The translations under genes were made by a program, and so were the position numbers. From Salinisphaeraceae bacterium (GTDB lineage: Bacteria > Pseudomonadota > Gammaproteobacteria > Nevskiales > Salinisphaeraceae): a stretch of 64,000 nt of DNA. The notes beneath the pieces were generated by a model. The model saw only the letters and a list, made by a program, of their open reading frames with translations, did not search any database and was not told where the DNA came from. Within the stretch, counting starts at the first letter, position 1. Each line of letters opens with the position of its first letter. The DNA lies in the NCBI GenBank assembly GCA_002683405.1, contig NYTH01000020.1, positions 1-64,000 on the forward strand. Direction: 5' to 3'. Shown here one piece after another: positions 1-8,566 of the stretch.

Positions 1-133
1 ATAGCTACGGCTATGACTCGTCGGCGCGCCTTGCCTGACGAAAAATGGAACTCGGTCTAATGTGCCATCAAATGTGACGCACTACGCTAGCTCTTGGCCG
101 CAAACAGGCCGCTCGCCATCACCCGTATCCGCC

Positions 134-805
134 ATGCCAGTACGACCCGGGATTCCACTTGTTGCTGCTCTGCCCCTGCTGTTTGCAGGCTGCGCCAGCC
201 TGGACTTCAGGATCGTGGGGGCCCGGGCGGATAAGGGCGGTTCGACATTCGTCATGTCGCGGCATAACCGCCTCGTCGCCCAGGCACTGACCGGCCGCGT
301 GTTCGGACAGAGCGGCGGCCTGTTCGCCAACCCGGCCTGCATCGGTTCGAACTGGTATCTGATTGTTGAACAGGTGGTGGATACCGACCACAACGCGAGC
401 GGATTTTCACGACTGGAGCAGCTGAACACCCTCAGCATCCGGGCGGATGATCATCATTTCACCGTGCAGGCCAGCGATGCCTTTACGCTGGATCGCCGAT
501 CCGACCGGGGTAACGTGGTCGCGTTCTGGCGAAGTTACGGCCTACGCAACGCGGTACAGCGGGAAATCGCCAGCTTTCGTCTTACCCATGACCAGTATCT
601 GGCGTTGAGTGGAGCTACCCGCCTGAGTCTGGTCCTTGGCGGCCGCGCAGACCAGGTGGCGATCGCGCACAGCGATATTCCACCGGCCTTCCAGCCGAAT
701 CTGCGGCATTTTTACGAAGCGGCGCAGACCGTCCCGGCCCCTGTATCACCGGACCCTGGGTTTCCCCGCGCCCTGACGGCCGGGACCCCGAAAGGACCCG
801 GCTGA
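134..805 (+). CDS. Small lipoprotein of unknown function (paralogue of the one at 46511)
   Basis: About 223 residues if started at the ATG at 134. That start puts a lipoprotein signal at the N-terminus: Met-Pro-Val-Arg, a hydrophobic stretch, then LLFAGC with the lipid-accepting Cys near residue 20. An upstream in-frame ATG at 62 would place the signal too far inside. The mature part begins DFRIV and contains NPACIGSNWYLIV, both with counterparts in the lipoprotein at 46511-47212 (DFRIV, NPALIGQGLYLIL). Proline-rich tail. It ends 12 bases before the convergent gdhA stop. Probably outer-membrane or periplasmic. I do not recognise the family and assign no function. Confidence 0.7.
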   Translation: MPVRPGIPLVAALPLLFAGCASLDFRIVGARADKGGSTFVMSRHNRLVAQALTGRVFGQSGGLFANPACIGSNWYLIVEQVVDTDHNASGFSRLEQLNTLSIRADDHHFTVQASDAFTLDRRSDRGNVVAFWRSYGLRNAVQREIASFRLTHDQYLALSGATRLSLVLGGRADQVAIAHSDIPPAFQPNLRHFYEAAQTVPAPVSPDPGFPRALTAGTPKGPG

Positions 806-817
806 CAGGGCGAAAAT

Positions 818-2173
818 TCAGACCACGCCGAAGGCCAGCATGGCGTCTGCAACCTTCTTGAAGCCCGCTATGTTGGCCCCGCGCGCATAATCGATGTACC
901 CGTCCGGCTGTTCGGCATAGCGCTGACAGCTGCTGTGGATGTCCCGCATGATCTTGCGCAGCAGTTCGTGCAATTGGTCTTCTTCCCAGGACAGGCGGGC
1001 GCTGTTCTGGCTCATCTCCAGCCCGGAAACGGCCACGCCGCCGGCGTTGGCCGCCTTGGCCGGTCCGAACAGCACCTTCGCTTCCCGAAGCACCGACACG
1101 GCGTCGTTGGTGGTGGGCATATTGGCGCCCTCGGCCAGCGCAATCAGACCATTGTTGACGAGCGTTCTCGCGTCGTCCTCGTTGACTTCGTTCTGCGTGG
1201 CGCAGGGCAACGCGACTTCGCAGGGCACCTCCCAGGGTGTCTTGTCCGCGTGAAAGCTGGCGTTCTTGAACTCTTTCACGTAGTCCTCGATGCGGCCGCG
1301 CCGGTAGCCCTTGTGCTGCTTCACCCAGTCGATCTTTTCCTGGTTCAGGCCGTCCGGATCATGAATATAGCCTCCGGAGTCCGAGAGCGTGACTACCTTG
1401 CCACCCATGGCCACCGCTTTTTCCGCAGCGTGCGTGGCCACATTGCCTGATCCCGAGACGGTGATGGTCAAACCCTCGATTTCACGCTTGATCTGTCGCA
1501 GCATGTCCTCCAGGAAATACACCGCGCCATAGCCGGTGGCCTCGGTGCGCACACGGCTGCCGCCCCACTCCAGTCCCTTGCCGGTGAGCACGCCGACGTA
1601 GCGGTTGGTGATGCGCTTGTACTGACCGAACATGTAGCCGATCTCTCTGGGCCCCACGCCGATGTCGCCAGCGGGCACGTCGGTATCCTCGCCCACGTGG
1701 CGGTAGAGTTCCGTCATGAAGGACTGGCAGAAACGCATCACTTCGCTGTCGGATTTGCCCTTCGGGTTGAAATCGGACCCGCCCTTGCCGCCGCCCAGCG
1801 ACAGGCCGGTCAGGCTGTTCTTGAAGGTCTGCTCGAATGCGAGGAACTTGAGCACGCTCTGGTTGACGGTCTTGTGAAACCGCAGGCCACCCTTGTAGGG
1901 CCCGAGCGCATTGTTGTTCTGGACACGATAGCCACGTTGCACGCGCACATTGTTGTCGTCGTCTTCCCAGCAAACGCGGAAGGAGACCACGCGGTCGGGT
2001 TCGGCGATGCGGCGCAGAATCTGGGCTTCGTGGTATTGCTCCTTGTCCTGTATGAAATCAAAGATGTCGACAGCGACTTCATAGACAGCCTGATGAAATT
2101 CGATCTCGCCCGGATTGCGGCGCTTGACCCCTTCCATGAACTGCTGGAGATTGACGTGATCGTTGACGGCCAT
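818..2173 (-). CDS. gdhA: NADP-specific glutamate dehydrogenase
   Basis: Cytoplasmic enzyme interconverting 2-oxoglutarate plus ammonium and glutamate, the high-ammonium assimilation route. The 451 residues match the usual hexameric bacterial enzyme. Visible family signatures are the glycine-rich GGGKGGSDFNPKGKSD with the substrate-binding lysine, VPAGDIGVGPREIGYM, the Rossmann motif SGSGNVATHAAEKA, and the C-terminal GGVAVSGLEMSQNS. It begins MAVNDHVNLQQFMEGVKRRNP, as in Escherichia coli-type GdhA. It is monocistronic and convergent with the lipoprotein gene. A terminator-like hairpin lies about 120 bases upstream and separates it from the next gene. Confidence 0.96.
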   Translation of the reverse strand: MAVNDHVNLQQFMEGVKRRNPGEIEFHQAVYEVAVDIFDFIQDKEQYHEAQILRRIAEPDRVVSFRVCWEDDDNNVRVQRGYRVQNNNALGPYKGGLRFHKTVNQSVLKFLAFEQTFKNSLTGLSLGGGKGGSDFNPKGKSDSEVMRFCQSFMTELYRHVGEDTDVPAGDIGVGPREIGYMFGQYKRITNRYVGVLTGKGLEWGGSRVRTEATGYGAVYFLEDMLRQIKREIEGLTITVSGSGNVATHAAEKAVAMGGKVVTLSDSGGYIHDPDGLNQEKIDWVKQHKGYRRGRIEDYVKEFKNASFHADKTPWEVPCEVALPCATQNEVNEDDARTLVNNGLIALAEGANMPTTNDAVSVLREAKVLFGPAKAANAGGVAVSGLEMSQNSARLSWEEDQLHELLRKIMRDIHSSCQRYAEQPDGYIDYARGANIAGFKKVADAMLAFGVV

Positions 2174-2292
2174 GCGGGCCCTCCCCCTGTTGCGTTTGCC
2201 GAATCGGCACTATAACCACAAACATTGAACTTGCCAGCGCATTCCCGTGCGCTGCGGGACTCGGCGGCGAGCCGTGGCTCTGCGCCAATGAA

Positions 2293-2314
2293 AGGGCCGG
2301 CAAGCGCCGGCCCT
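2293..2314 (-). terminator. Rho-independent-type hairpin
   Basis: Perfect 9-bp stem AGGGCCGGC/GCCGGCCCT with a 4-base loop. On the minus strand it is followed by a short T-rich stretch (TTTCATT). It lies about 57 bases past the stop of the acidic-repeat gene, so it probably ends that transcript and shields gdhA. Confidence 0.65.
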
Positions 2315-2370
2315 ATTCTTCGCGTTACAGCGCTTTTTCCCTGGCCCTGATGAGCCAAGGCGCGGGCCGA

Positions 2371-2871
2371 CTAGAACTCGTTTTCGACAGACTGCTCGGT
2401 GCTCATGGCTTCATCTTCGAAAGACTGTTCCGCGCTGTCGGCTTCGTCGTCCAGTGACGCCTCGGCGCTCTCGGATTCGCTGCGGAACGACTCTTCCACA
2501 CTGTCACTGTCGTCGTCGAAGGCGTTCTCGGCGCTATCGGCGGAATCATTCAGCCCGGGTTCCCGGCGGTCGGCATCCTGCATGCTCGAGTCATCGGACT
2601 CGCTGGTCTGCTGATCCAGGCCGTTGCCGTCATTGCCCAGCTGGAGGCCGGTAACCGGCGAATCCTGCACCGCAAGTCCTTCGGTGAGTTCACCGACCGG
2701 TTGCAGCGTCTGGTTGAGCAGCCCGGTGTCGGGGCTGCCGGCCTGCGTGCCCGCATTGACGCGGGCCTCGAGATTGATGCCCGGCTGCTGGGCAAGCGCC
2801 GGCACGGACACCAGACCGGCAGCGATGACGCTGGCGTAAAGGGGATTCAGGCATTGACTGAGTTTGCTCAT
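2371..2871 (-). CDS. Secreted acidic protein with C-terminal 11-residue repeats
   Basis: About 166 residues from the ATG at 2871, which has GGAG seven bases upstream. Longer starts (2964) lack this and place the signal peptide inside. The N-terminus is a clear Sec signal (MSKLSQ, hydrophobic core, VPALAQQ cleavage region), so the product is periplasmic or secreted. The last 56 or so residues form five tandem 11-residue units of the type [AS]-[DE]-S-[AVT]-E-x-[AS]-[FLV]-x-x-[DE], extremely acidic and Ser-rich. The middle part is Gly/Asn/Asp-rich and probably disordered. There are no catalytic motifs. It could bind cations or be a stress-related flexible protein; this is a guess. Confidence 0.7.
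   Translation of the reverse strand: MSKLSQCLNPLYASVIAAGLVSVPALAQQPGINLEARVNAGTQAGSPDTGLLNQTLQPVGELTEGLAVQDSPVTGLQLGNDGNGLDQQTSESDDSSMQDADRREPGLNDSADSAENAFDDDSDSVEESFRSESESAEASLDDEADSAEQSFEDEAMSTEQSVENEF
2374..2541 (-). repeat. Five tandem 33-bp coding units (11-residue acidic repeat)
   Basis: The 3' end of the acidic-protein gene encodes five in-register units: ADSAENAFDDD, SDSVEESFRSE, SESAEASLDDE, ADSAEQSFEDE and AMSTEQSVENE. Ser at position 3, Glu at 5 and a hydrophobic residue at 8 are kept while the DNA has diverged, which suggests selection on the protein. Confidence 0.7.
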
Positions 2872-2964
2872 AACGCGCTCCATGCGTTGTCGACAAAATA
2901 CACGTCCCAAAGCTAGGCATGGCGGCCGCTGCTGCCAATCCGTCCAATCCCCCATGGGCCACAC

Positions 2965-3756
2965 TCAGGCGCCTGGCGGCGGTCCACCGTGATAGGCGAG
3001 TAAACCGCCGTCCACCATGTAGCAGCTGCCCGTGCAGTAACTGGCCTCGTCGCTCGCCAGGAACAGCATCATGTTGGCCACCTCGCGAGGGCTGCCGTAG
3101 CGGCGCATCGGCGGCGCCGTGGCAAACGCCTGCATGGCCGCTGACGGATCGTCGGGACTGGCCGTTCGGTGCAGTCCGCCCATCATTTCCGTATCGGTCA
3201 GTCCCGGGTGCACCGTATTCACGCGGATATTGTCGACGGCAAGCTCGACCGCCGCGTTGCGCATGATGCCCACTACGGCATGCTTGGTCGTGGTGTAAGG
3301 ACTGGACAGGTAGTAGCCGGAGTGACCCTGGGTGGACGAAGTGATCACGATGCTCCCGCCACCCCGGCGGCGCATGGGTCCTATTGCCGTCCGAAGGCCA
3401 TGCCAGACGCCCTTGAGGTTGATCTCCACCACACGATCGAACAGCGACTCCGAGTACTGATCCACGGTCTGCATCTCGCCGAATATGCCGGCATTCAACA
3501 CCGCGATATCCAGCCCGCCGAACTGCTCAACCGCGGCCTCGACGCTGCGCTCTACCTGATCACGCTGGCTCGCATCCACCACCTGCCAGGCTGCAAAGCC
3601 GGCGCCCAGCCGGTCGGCGAGCGCCCGCAGTTCGGGCTCCAGCACATCGGTCAGCATGACCTGCGCACCCTCTTCCACGAAACGCTCCGCCGTGGCTGCG
3701 CCGATACCTCGGGCAGCCCCGGTAATCAGCGCGACCTTGCCATCCAGTCTTTTCAT
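2965..3756 (-). CDS. Short-chain dehydrogenase/reductase (classical SDR)
   Basis: About 263 residues from the ATG at 3756, which has AGGAG nine bases upstream; the in-frame ATG at 3786 lacks this. NAD(P)-dependent oxidoreductase of the classical SDR family: cofactor motif ITGAARGIGAAT near residues 11-22, NAG motif (VLNAGIF), catalytic serine in ITSSTQG, YTTTK for the Tyr-x3-Lys pair, and a C-terminal MVDGG. Substrate unknown. It lies directly downstream of the MalT-type regulator on the same strand (45 bases apart), so the regulator may control it. That link is inferred from position only. Confidence 0.88.
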   Translation of the reverse strand: MKRLDGKVALITGAARGIGAATAERFVEEGAQVMLTDVLEPELRALADRLGAGFAAWQVVDASQRDQVERSVEAAVEQFGGLDIAVLNAGIFGEMQTVDQYSESLFDRVVEINLKGVWHGLRTAIGPMRRRGGGSIVITSSTQGHSGYYLSSPYTTTKHAVVGIMRNAAVELAVDNIRVNTVHPGLTDTEMMGGLHRTASPDDPSAAMQAFATAPPMRRYGSPREVANMMLFLASDEASYCTGSCYMVDGGLLAYHGGPPPGA

Positions 3757-3801
3757 TGATCTGAACTCCTGCCGTGAACCCGGCAACGCCGGGTTGATGA
3801 A

Positions 3802-6591
3802 TCACTTGATGATGCCCAGGCGGCGCGCCTCCGCTACGGCCTGGGCACGGCGGTGCACCGCCAGCTTCGAGTAGGTGCTTTTCAGGTACCACTTCACCGT
3901 GTCGACGCTGACGTTCAGCGTTCGGGCAATCTCCTTGTTGGAACAGCCCTTCCCCAGAAGGACCACGATCTGCTTCTCGCGAGTCTTGAGCGGCTCCACC
4001 AACACGGTCAGGGGGCGGCTGGTCGCGGCGTCGGCCGCCGGCAGACCGTCACTGAAGGCGTGGGCCCCGGCCGGAACGACGCTGTTCCCGACCGCTATGA
4101 GCCGGTTCATGTGGTAAGCAACCGATTCGGGCAATGCGTTTGCGGCGCTCTGCTGCCGGAGTTTGTCGCGCAGGCGCTGCAGCACATTCACCACCGCCGG
4201 GCCTTCGTCGACAAACGAACGAACCATGCCCTGCGAAGCGCCGAGCATGAGCGCTTCGGTGAGCCGCTGCTCGGCCTGTTCCTGGCGGCGCAGCGATTCC
4301 AGGCACAGCGTGATCCGGACCAGCAGGGTCACGGTGAACAGCATCCGCCCGTTGCTGCGGGCCTGCTCAAGCAGCCGATCAAGCAGGCCGAGGGCATCTT
4401 CAGTGCGGCCCAGCGCCTGCAGCACCCGACTGCGGGCGAGCGCGCGCATCGCCCAGATCTGGGCCTGTATGCCGTCGGTGCTGGACGGTGCGGGCGGCAG
4501 TTCGGGTGAATTTCGCTCGGCGTGGAGCAGGTCGCCGTCGAGCAGATAGCGCCGCACGCGCTCGCCGTCCACCGCGACAGCGAGACGCTCCAGACCCAGC
4601 CGACGCGCCGACTCCAGGCCTTCATCGAGCAGCCGGTGAGCGGCCGGGATATCCCCCTGCAGGCCGCGTAGCCGGGCCAGCGGTATGTAGATCGCCAGCG
4701 AAAAATCCACCACCCCACCGGTTGCGCCGAGCGCCAGACTTTCTTCTAGCAGGTTTTCGGCGTGCTCCAGATCGTTGTACTCGTAATTGATTTCGCCCCA
4801 CAGGGCGGCCGCCAGCCTGGCCGCGTGCGAATGCTGACCGACACTTTCGCGCGCGTAGTTCAGCGTTTCCTGAAAGTGCTTGGCGGCCACCCGCAAATTG
4901 CCCTGATAGGCGGCGGCCATGCCGGTAAAGCAGTGCCCGTAAATACCGCTGAACGGCCCTTCGGTGCCCATGTGGTGCGGCGTGGCCCAGCGCTGCAGCG
5001 TCCGGGCACCTTCAAAATCGAAACGGTGTATCCGCACAAAGCTGAGCACGTTGGCGGCCACGGCAAGCACCCAGTGCGGATACTCGACGTCGGCGTCGAG
5101 CAAGGGCGCGACCTGGGGCTCGACCTGCTCGATCTGGTCGGCGTAGATATCCAGGCAGGCCTGCAGGACCCGGAGCTCGGCGCGCAGCGCGACAAGCTGC
5201 TGGCGATCCTCGATGCCGGCCCCCTCGGTCAGTATGGCGTGCAGCTGGTCGATCACGGGAGCGGCCTTGTCGGCACGCTGGGTGAGGCAGTAGCACCACC
5301 CCAGGGCCATCTGCAGACGGGGCCGCTGGGCAATCGCCTCCGGCGGCAGTCGATCCATCAGATTCAGCAGCGTGGCCATGCGGGAGTGCTCGATGAGCGT
5401 CATGGCGCTGGTGTCGATGAGATTGACCGCGCGCTCCAGGTCACCCGCCTGCAGGGCGTGCGATACGGCATCGGACGTGTAGCCCTGCGCTTCGAACCAC
5501 TCGCTGGCCCGCAGGTGCAGCGCGGCGCTCTCGGCCGGCCGGTCCCGATTAAGGCGCTGCAGCAGGAAACTGGCGAACATGTGGTGGTAGCGAAACCACT
5601 GGCGCTGATCATCCAGCGGCCGGATGAACAGATCTTCCCGCTCAAGCTGTTCCAGCAGGCGCTGGCTGTCGTCCCGTCCGCTGACCGCGGCGCAGAGGTC
5701 GGCATTCAGCCGGTCGAGTATGGCGGTGCACAACAGGAAGTCACGCAGGTCCGGCGCCAGATTGGACAGCACGTTCTCCGCCAGATATTCGTTGATGGAA
5801 TGGTGCCGTCCGTCAAACGCCTTGATCAGGCCCTCCGGGTCGGGACTGTTGCGCAGCGTCAGCGAGGCCAGTTGCAGGGCCGCGACCCAGCCATCGGTGG
5901 TGCGAAACAGCAGGTCCAGGCTGTCTTCGGGCAGCTGCAGATCGTTCACATCGCTGAAGAAGTGGCGGGCTTCTTCGCTGTCGAAGCGCAGATCACGCGC
6001 CCGTATCTCGATGAACTGGTCCGCCACGCGCAGCTTGCCCAGCTGCAGCGGCGGCAGGCTGCGGCTGGTGAGCAGGAAATGCAGATTGGGCGGCGCATAG
6101 TTCAGCAGGAAATGCATGGCGTCCTGGATGCTGTCCGACTCGATCAGATGCCAGTCCTCCAGCACCAGGTACAGCTGCCGCTCCAGCGCGGCGGCGGCGT
6201 TGATCAGACCGCCGAGCACGAAACGGATGGCGCTGTCTGTCTGATTCTGCAGCGCATGGGCCAGGTCGAGATCGATTTCGGGCGCGATATCCCGAAAGGC
6301 TTCGAGCAGGTAGGAAAGAAACCGCGCGACGTCGTTGTCGTCCTGATCCAGGCTCAGCCAGGCGCTGCGGTCGCCGCGCGCCGCCAACTGACGGCGCCAC
6401 TGCACGGCCAGTGTGGTCTTGCCGTAGCCCGCCGGGGCGTGCAGCAGCGCCAGGCGTCGGCTGTCCAGGCCTTCCAGACGCTCGAGCAGATGCGGCCGCA
6501 GCACCAGCCCGCGCGTGTAGGCCGGCGCCTGCAGTTTCGTGGCTATCAGGCGGGTGTCTGGACGCCGAGCACTCCGCGTACGCACTGGCAT
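3802..6591 (-). CDS. MalT-type (LAL) LuxR-family ATP-dependent transcriptional regulator
   Basis: About 929 residues from the ATG at 6591, preceded by GAGGAGGAG. Signal-sensing STAND ATPase: the N-terminal NTPase has the Walker A motif HAPAGYGKTTLA near residue 50 and a Walker B-like LYLVLEDWHL. Then comes a long helical TPR-like region, and a C-terminal LuxR helix-turn-helix (KTREKQIVVLLGKGCSNKEI ... NVSVDTVKWYLKSTYSKL). The architecture and length match MalT/AlkS-type activators that bind an inducer. No autoinducer-binding domain is present, so this is not a quorum-sensing receptor. The likely target is the SDR downstream or genes outside the window. Confidence 0.93.
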   Translation of the reverse strand: MPVRTRSARRPDTRLIATKLQAPAYTRGLVLRPHLLERLEGLDSRRLALLHAPAGYGKTTLAVQWRRQLAARGDRSAWLSLDQDDNDVARFLSYLLEAFRDIAPEIDLDLAHALQNQTDSAIRFVLGGLINAAAALERQLYLVLEDWHLIESDSIQDAMHFLLNYAPPNLHFLLTSRSLPPLQLGKLRVADQFIEIRARDLRFDSEEARHFFSDVNDLQLPEDSLDLLFRTTDGWVAALQLASLTLRNSPDPEGLIKAFDGRHHSINEYLAENVLSNLAPDLRDFLLCTAILDRLNADLCAAVSGRDDSQRLLEQLEREDLFIRPLDDQRQWFRYHHMFASFLLQRLNRDRPAESAALHLRASEWFEAQGYTSDAVSHALQAGDLERAVNLIDTSAMTLIEHSRMATLLNLMDRLPPEAIAQRPRLQMALGWCYCLTQRADKAAPVIDQLHAILTEGAGIEDRQQLVALRAELRVLQACLDIYADQIEQVEPQVAPLLDADVEYPHWVLAVAANVLSFVRIHRFDFEGARTLQRWATPHHMGTEGPFSGIYGHCFTGMAAAYQGNLRVAAKHFQETLNYARESVGQHSHAARLAAALWGEINYEYNDLEHAENLLEESLALGATGGVVDFSLAIYIPLARLRGLQGDIPAAHRLLDEGLESARRLGLERLAVAVDGERVRRYLLDGDLLHAERNSPELPPAPSSTDGIQAQIWAMRALARSRVLQALGRTEDALGLLDRLLEQARSNGRMLFTVTLLVRITLCLESLRRQEQAEQRLTEALMLGASQGMVRSFVDEGPAVVNVLQRLRDKLRQQSAANALPESVAYHMNRLIAVGNSVVPAGAHAFSDGLPAADAATSRPLTVLVEPLKTREKQIVVLLGKGCSNKEIARTLNVSVDTVKWYLKSTYSKLAVHRRAQAVAEARRLGIIK

Positions 6592-6681
6592 GTTCTCCTC
6601 CTCGCGCTTGACCGGCCTGTCTTGCGCAGGACCGTGTCGGGCCCGAAAAAGATACACGCCACGCGGCGCGCGCACTACGGG

Positions 6682-7470
6682 TCAGCCGGCAGACCCGGCC
6701 CCGAGCTGCTCTGCCAGCCGATCGCGCAGCGCGTAGTCGGTCTGATCCAGATGCATGGGCGTAATGGACACCGCCTTGTGATACACCGCGGTCAGGTCCG
6801 TGCCGTCCTGCATCTCGCCATCCCGGTAGTTCAGCTTGATCCAGTAGTAAGGCACGTCCCGCCCGTCTATTCGGCGTTCGGGTATGAAGCTGCCCGGTGG
6901 CCGGTTGCCCTGCCGGGTAATGCGCATGCCCGACACCTCGTCGGGCGGGCAGTCGGGAAAGTTGACGTTGTAAAAGCGCGCGTCCGGCCAGGGCTGGCCG
7001 AGCAGAAAATCCAGCACCGCCGGGCAGTGCCGGCGCGCCGTGTCCCAGTATTTCTCGCTGCCGAACGTGAATACCAGGCTCAGCGCCACGGACTTCATGC
7101 CCAGCGTCAGACCCTCCATGGCTGCGGCCGCGGTGCCCGAATAGCTGACGTCCTCGCCCAGATTTGCGCCCCTGTTGATCCCCGACAGCAGCACGTCGGG
7201 CGGCCGATCCTGCATCAGTTCGTGATAGGCCAGCACCACGCAGTCGGTCGGCGTGCCCCGCACCGCAAAATGCCGATCATCCACCTGCCGGACGCGCACA
7301 GGCACCGTGATCGACAGCGATCTGGCTGCGCCGGACCGCTCGTCGTCGGGCGCGACCACCCAGACGTCGTCAGTGAACTCACGCACCACTTCTTCAAGCA
7401 CCCGGATGCCGGGCGCATCGATTCCGTCGTCGTTGACCAGTAAAACCCGCTGGCCGCGCAATGACTGCAT
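6682..7470 (-). CDS. surE: 5'/3'-nucleotidase SurE
   Basis: Cytoplasmic metal-dependent nucleoside monophosphatase linked to stationary-phase survival. 262 residues. The N-terminal metal site VNDDGIDAPG carries Asp14-Asp15. SGINRGANLGEDVSYSGT supplies further family-defining residues, and NVNFPDCP and ITRQGN are also typical. The start ATG at 7470 has GGGGAAA upstream. In many Proteobacteria surE precedes pcm, nlpD or rpoS; here it is followed by the LuxR gene, so the usual context is absent. Divergent from the cluster starting at 7633. Confidence 0.95.
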   Translation of the reverse strand: MQSLRGQRVLLVNDDGIDAPGIRVLEEVVREFTDDVWVVAPDDERSGAARSLSITVPVRVRQVDDRHFAVRGTPTDCVVLAYHELMQDRPPDVLLSGINRGANLGEDVSYSGTAAAAMEGLTLGMKSVALSLVFTFGSEKYWDTARRHCPAVLDFLLGQPWPDARFYNVNFPDCPPDEVSGMRITRQGNRPPGSFIPERRIDGRDVPYYWIKLNYRDGEMQDGTDLTAVYHKAVSITPMHLDQTDYALRDRLAEQLGAGSAG

Positions 7471-7493
7471 AGCTGTTTCCCCGTCGTTCCGGC

Positions 7494-7525
7494 TTGCAAT
7501 TTATCACACAATTTTGTACTACAAT
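7494..7525 (+). promoter_or_regulatory. Candidate promoter with an overlapping operator-like palindrome
   Basis: In the surE/7633 divergent region, TTGCAA at 7494 is followed after 17 bases by TACTAC at 7517 (or after 20 bases by TACAAT at 7520). Over the -10 region sits a perfect inverted repeat TTGTA-C-TACAA (7514-7524), similar in form to GntR- or TetR-type operators. It would drive the eight-gene cluster to the right. No repressor gene is adjacent. Assigned by eye only. Confidence 0.35.
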
Positions 7526-7632
7526 CGAGAGGCAACGGGAGACGCGTTGACAAGTCGCGAAGCCCCGATGCACTTTTCGCCAAGACAATAACGGCCGGCG
7601 CTACAGCCGGTCACCAGCGAATCGGAGGAGAG

Positions 7633-8382
7633 ATGGCGAAGCTTTACGTCGATGTCGACAAATACGGTGACGAGCACGCCTCGCCCGTGGTCGAGGCCTT
7701 CCACAGCGCCATACGTGATCTCGTGCGAAAGCGTCTGGACGAGTCGGGCTGCGGCTGGAGCGAATTCGTGTTTGGCAAGAGCCATGAGCTGATCACGCAG
7801 GACGACATGGCCGCCGTGGAACAGCAACTGCTGGATGCGGGCCACAAATTCGACTGGTCCGCCGCCATATCGCCGCGGGAGCGGCCGGATGCCTACAAGG
7901 CCAGCGCGGGCACCTCAGATGAAGATCTCAAGACTTTCTGTTTCGAGCACCCCGACGCCCCGACTGCCGAAGCAGACGGCGACGGCCGCGCGCTGCGGGG
8001 CGTGGGCGACAACGTCGCGAAATACCCGCAGAACGTGACCGGGACCGCTCGCTACGTGCGGTCCTCCGACCGTGTGCTGAAGTGGCTGTCCGACGGCGTG
8101 CCCGACAACACCATCGCCGTAATCGACGATTCCGGCGGCACCCTGACCGCACCGATTCTGGAACAGTTCAAGGGCGTGATCTGCGCCGGCGGCACCGTCC
8201 GGTCGCACCTGGGCATTCTCACCCGCGAATACGGCATCCCCTGCTTCATGAACGCCAAGGTCACCGGCATTTACGAGGGCGACACCGTCGAGATGGAATG
8301 CAGTGCGGCGGCCAAGCCTGCGGAGTTCTATCAGCAGGGCAAGGAACAGACCGCCAACGTCTGGCGGCACGGTAAAGGCTAA
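7633..8382 (+). CDS. Free-standing PEP-utilising-enzyme mobile (phosphohistidine) domain protein
   Basis: 249 residues, with GGAGGAG just upstream of the ATG. The C-terminal half (about 145-230) is the swivelling phosphohistidine domain of PEP synthase, PPDK and rifampicin phosphotransferase: ITVIDD-like strand (TIAVIDDSGGTLTAP), VICAGGTVRSHLGILTRE with the candidate phospho-accepting His192, and YGIPCFMNAKV. The N-terminal half (1-140) matches nothing I recognise. It has no ATP-grasp or PEP-binding barrel, so it would need a partner, probably the PPDK-like protein at 12563. The arrangement recalls phenylphosphate synthase, whose PEP-synthase parts are also split among subunits. First gene of the cluster. 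Confidence 0.75.
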   Translation: MAKLYVDVDKYGDEHASPVVEAFHSAIRDLVRKRLDESGCGWSEFVFGKSHELITQDDMAAVEQQLLDAGHKFDWSAAISPRERPDAYKASAGTSDEDLKTFCFEHPDAPTAEADGDGRALRGVGDNVAKYPQNVTGTARYVRSSDRVLKWLSDGVPDNTIAVIDDSGGTLTAPILEQFKGVICAGGTVRSHLGILTREYGIPCFMNAKVTGIYEGDTVEMECSAAAKPAEFYQQGKEQTANVWRHGKG

Positions 8383-8383
8383 T

Positions 8384-8540
8384 AAACCACAGAGACGCAG
8401 AGCGCACAGAGAAAAGCAAGCAAATTTATAACCACAAAGCACACAAAGAGCACAAAGGTGGAAACGAAATACTTTGTGTCCTTAGTGCCTTTGTGGTTCT
8501 AAAAGCCCTTTCTCTGTGGCCTCTATGCCTTTAGTGGTTA
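8384..8540. repeat. Palindromic intergenic element, copy 1 (CACAGAG/CCACAAAG family)
   Basis: The gap between 7633 and 8567 is filled by a nested inverted repeat. Outer arms are AACCACAGAG... and ...TTTAGTGGTT. Inner arms are AACCACAAAGCACACAAAG and its approximate complement CTTTGTGTCC...CTTTGTGGTT. AT-richer than its surroundings. Similar elements lie at 11605, 12436, 33717 and 36078. Confidence 0.8.
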
Positions 8541-8566
8541 ATCTTCAATAGGTACCGGATACAACC

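Noticed and set aside
3802-6591. LuxR regulator as a quorum-sensing receptor
   Set aside because: It has the ATPase/TPR build of MalT and no autoinducer-binding domain; no luxI gene is nearby.
4762-7443. Long plus-strand open frame (893 codons) opposite the LuxR and surE genes
   Set aside because: It is antisense to two genes with clear family motifs, and its composition (Gly/Gln/Arg-rich, no motif) is that of a shadow frame in GC-rich DNA.
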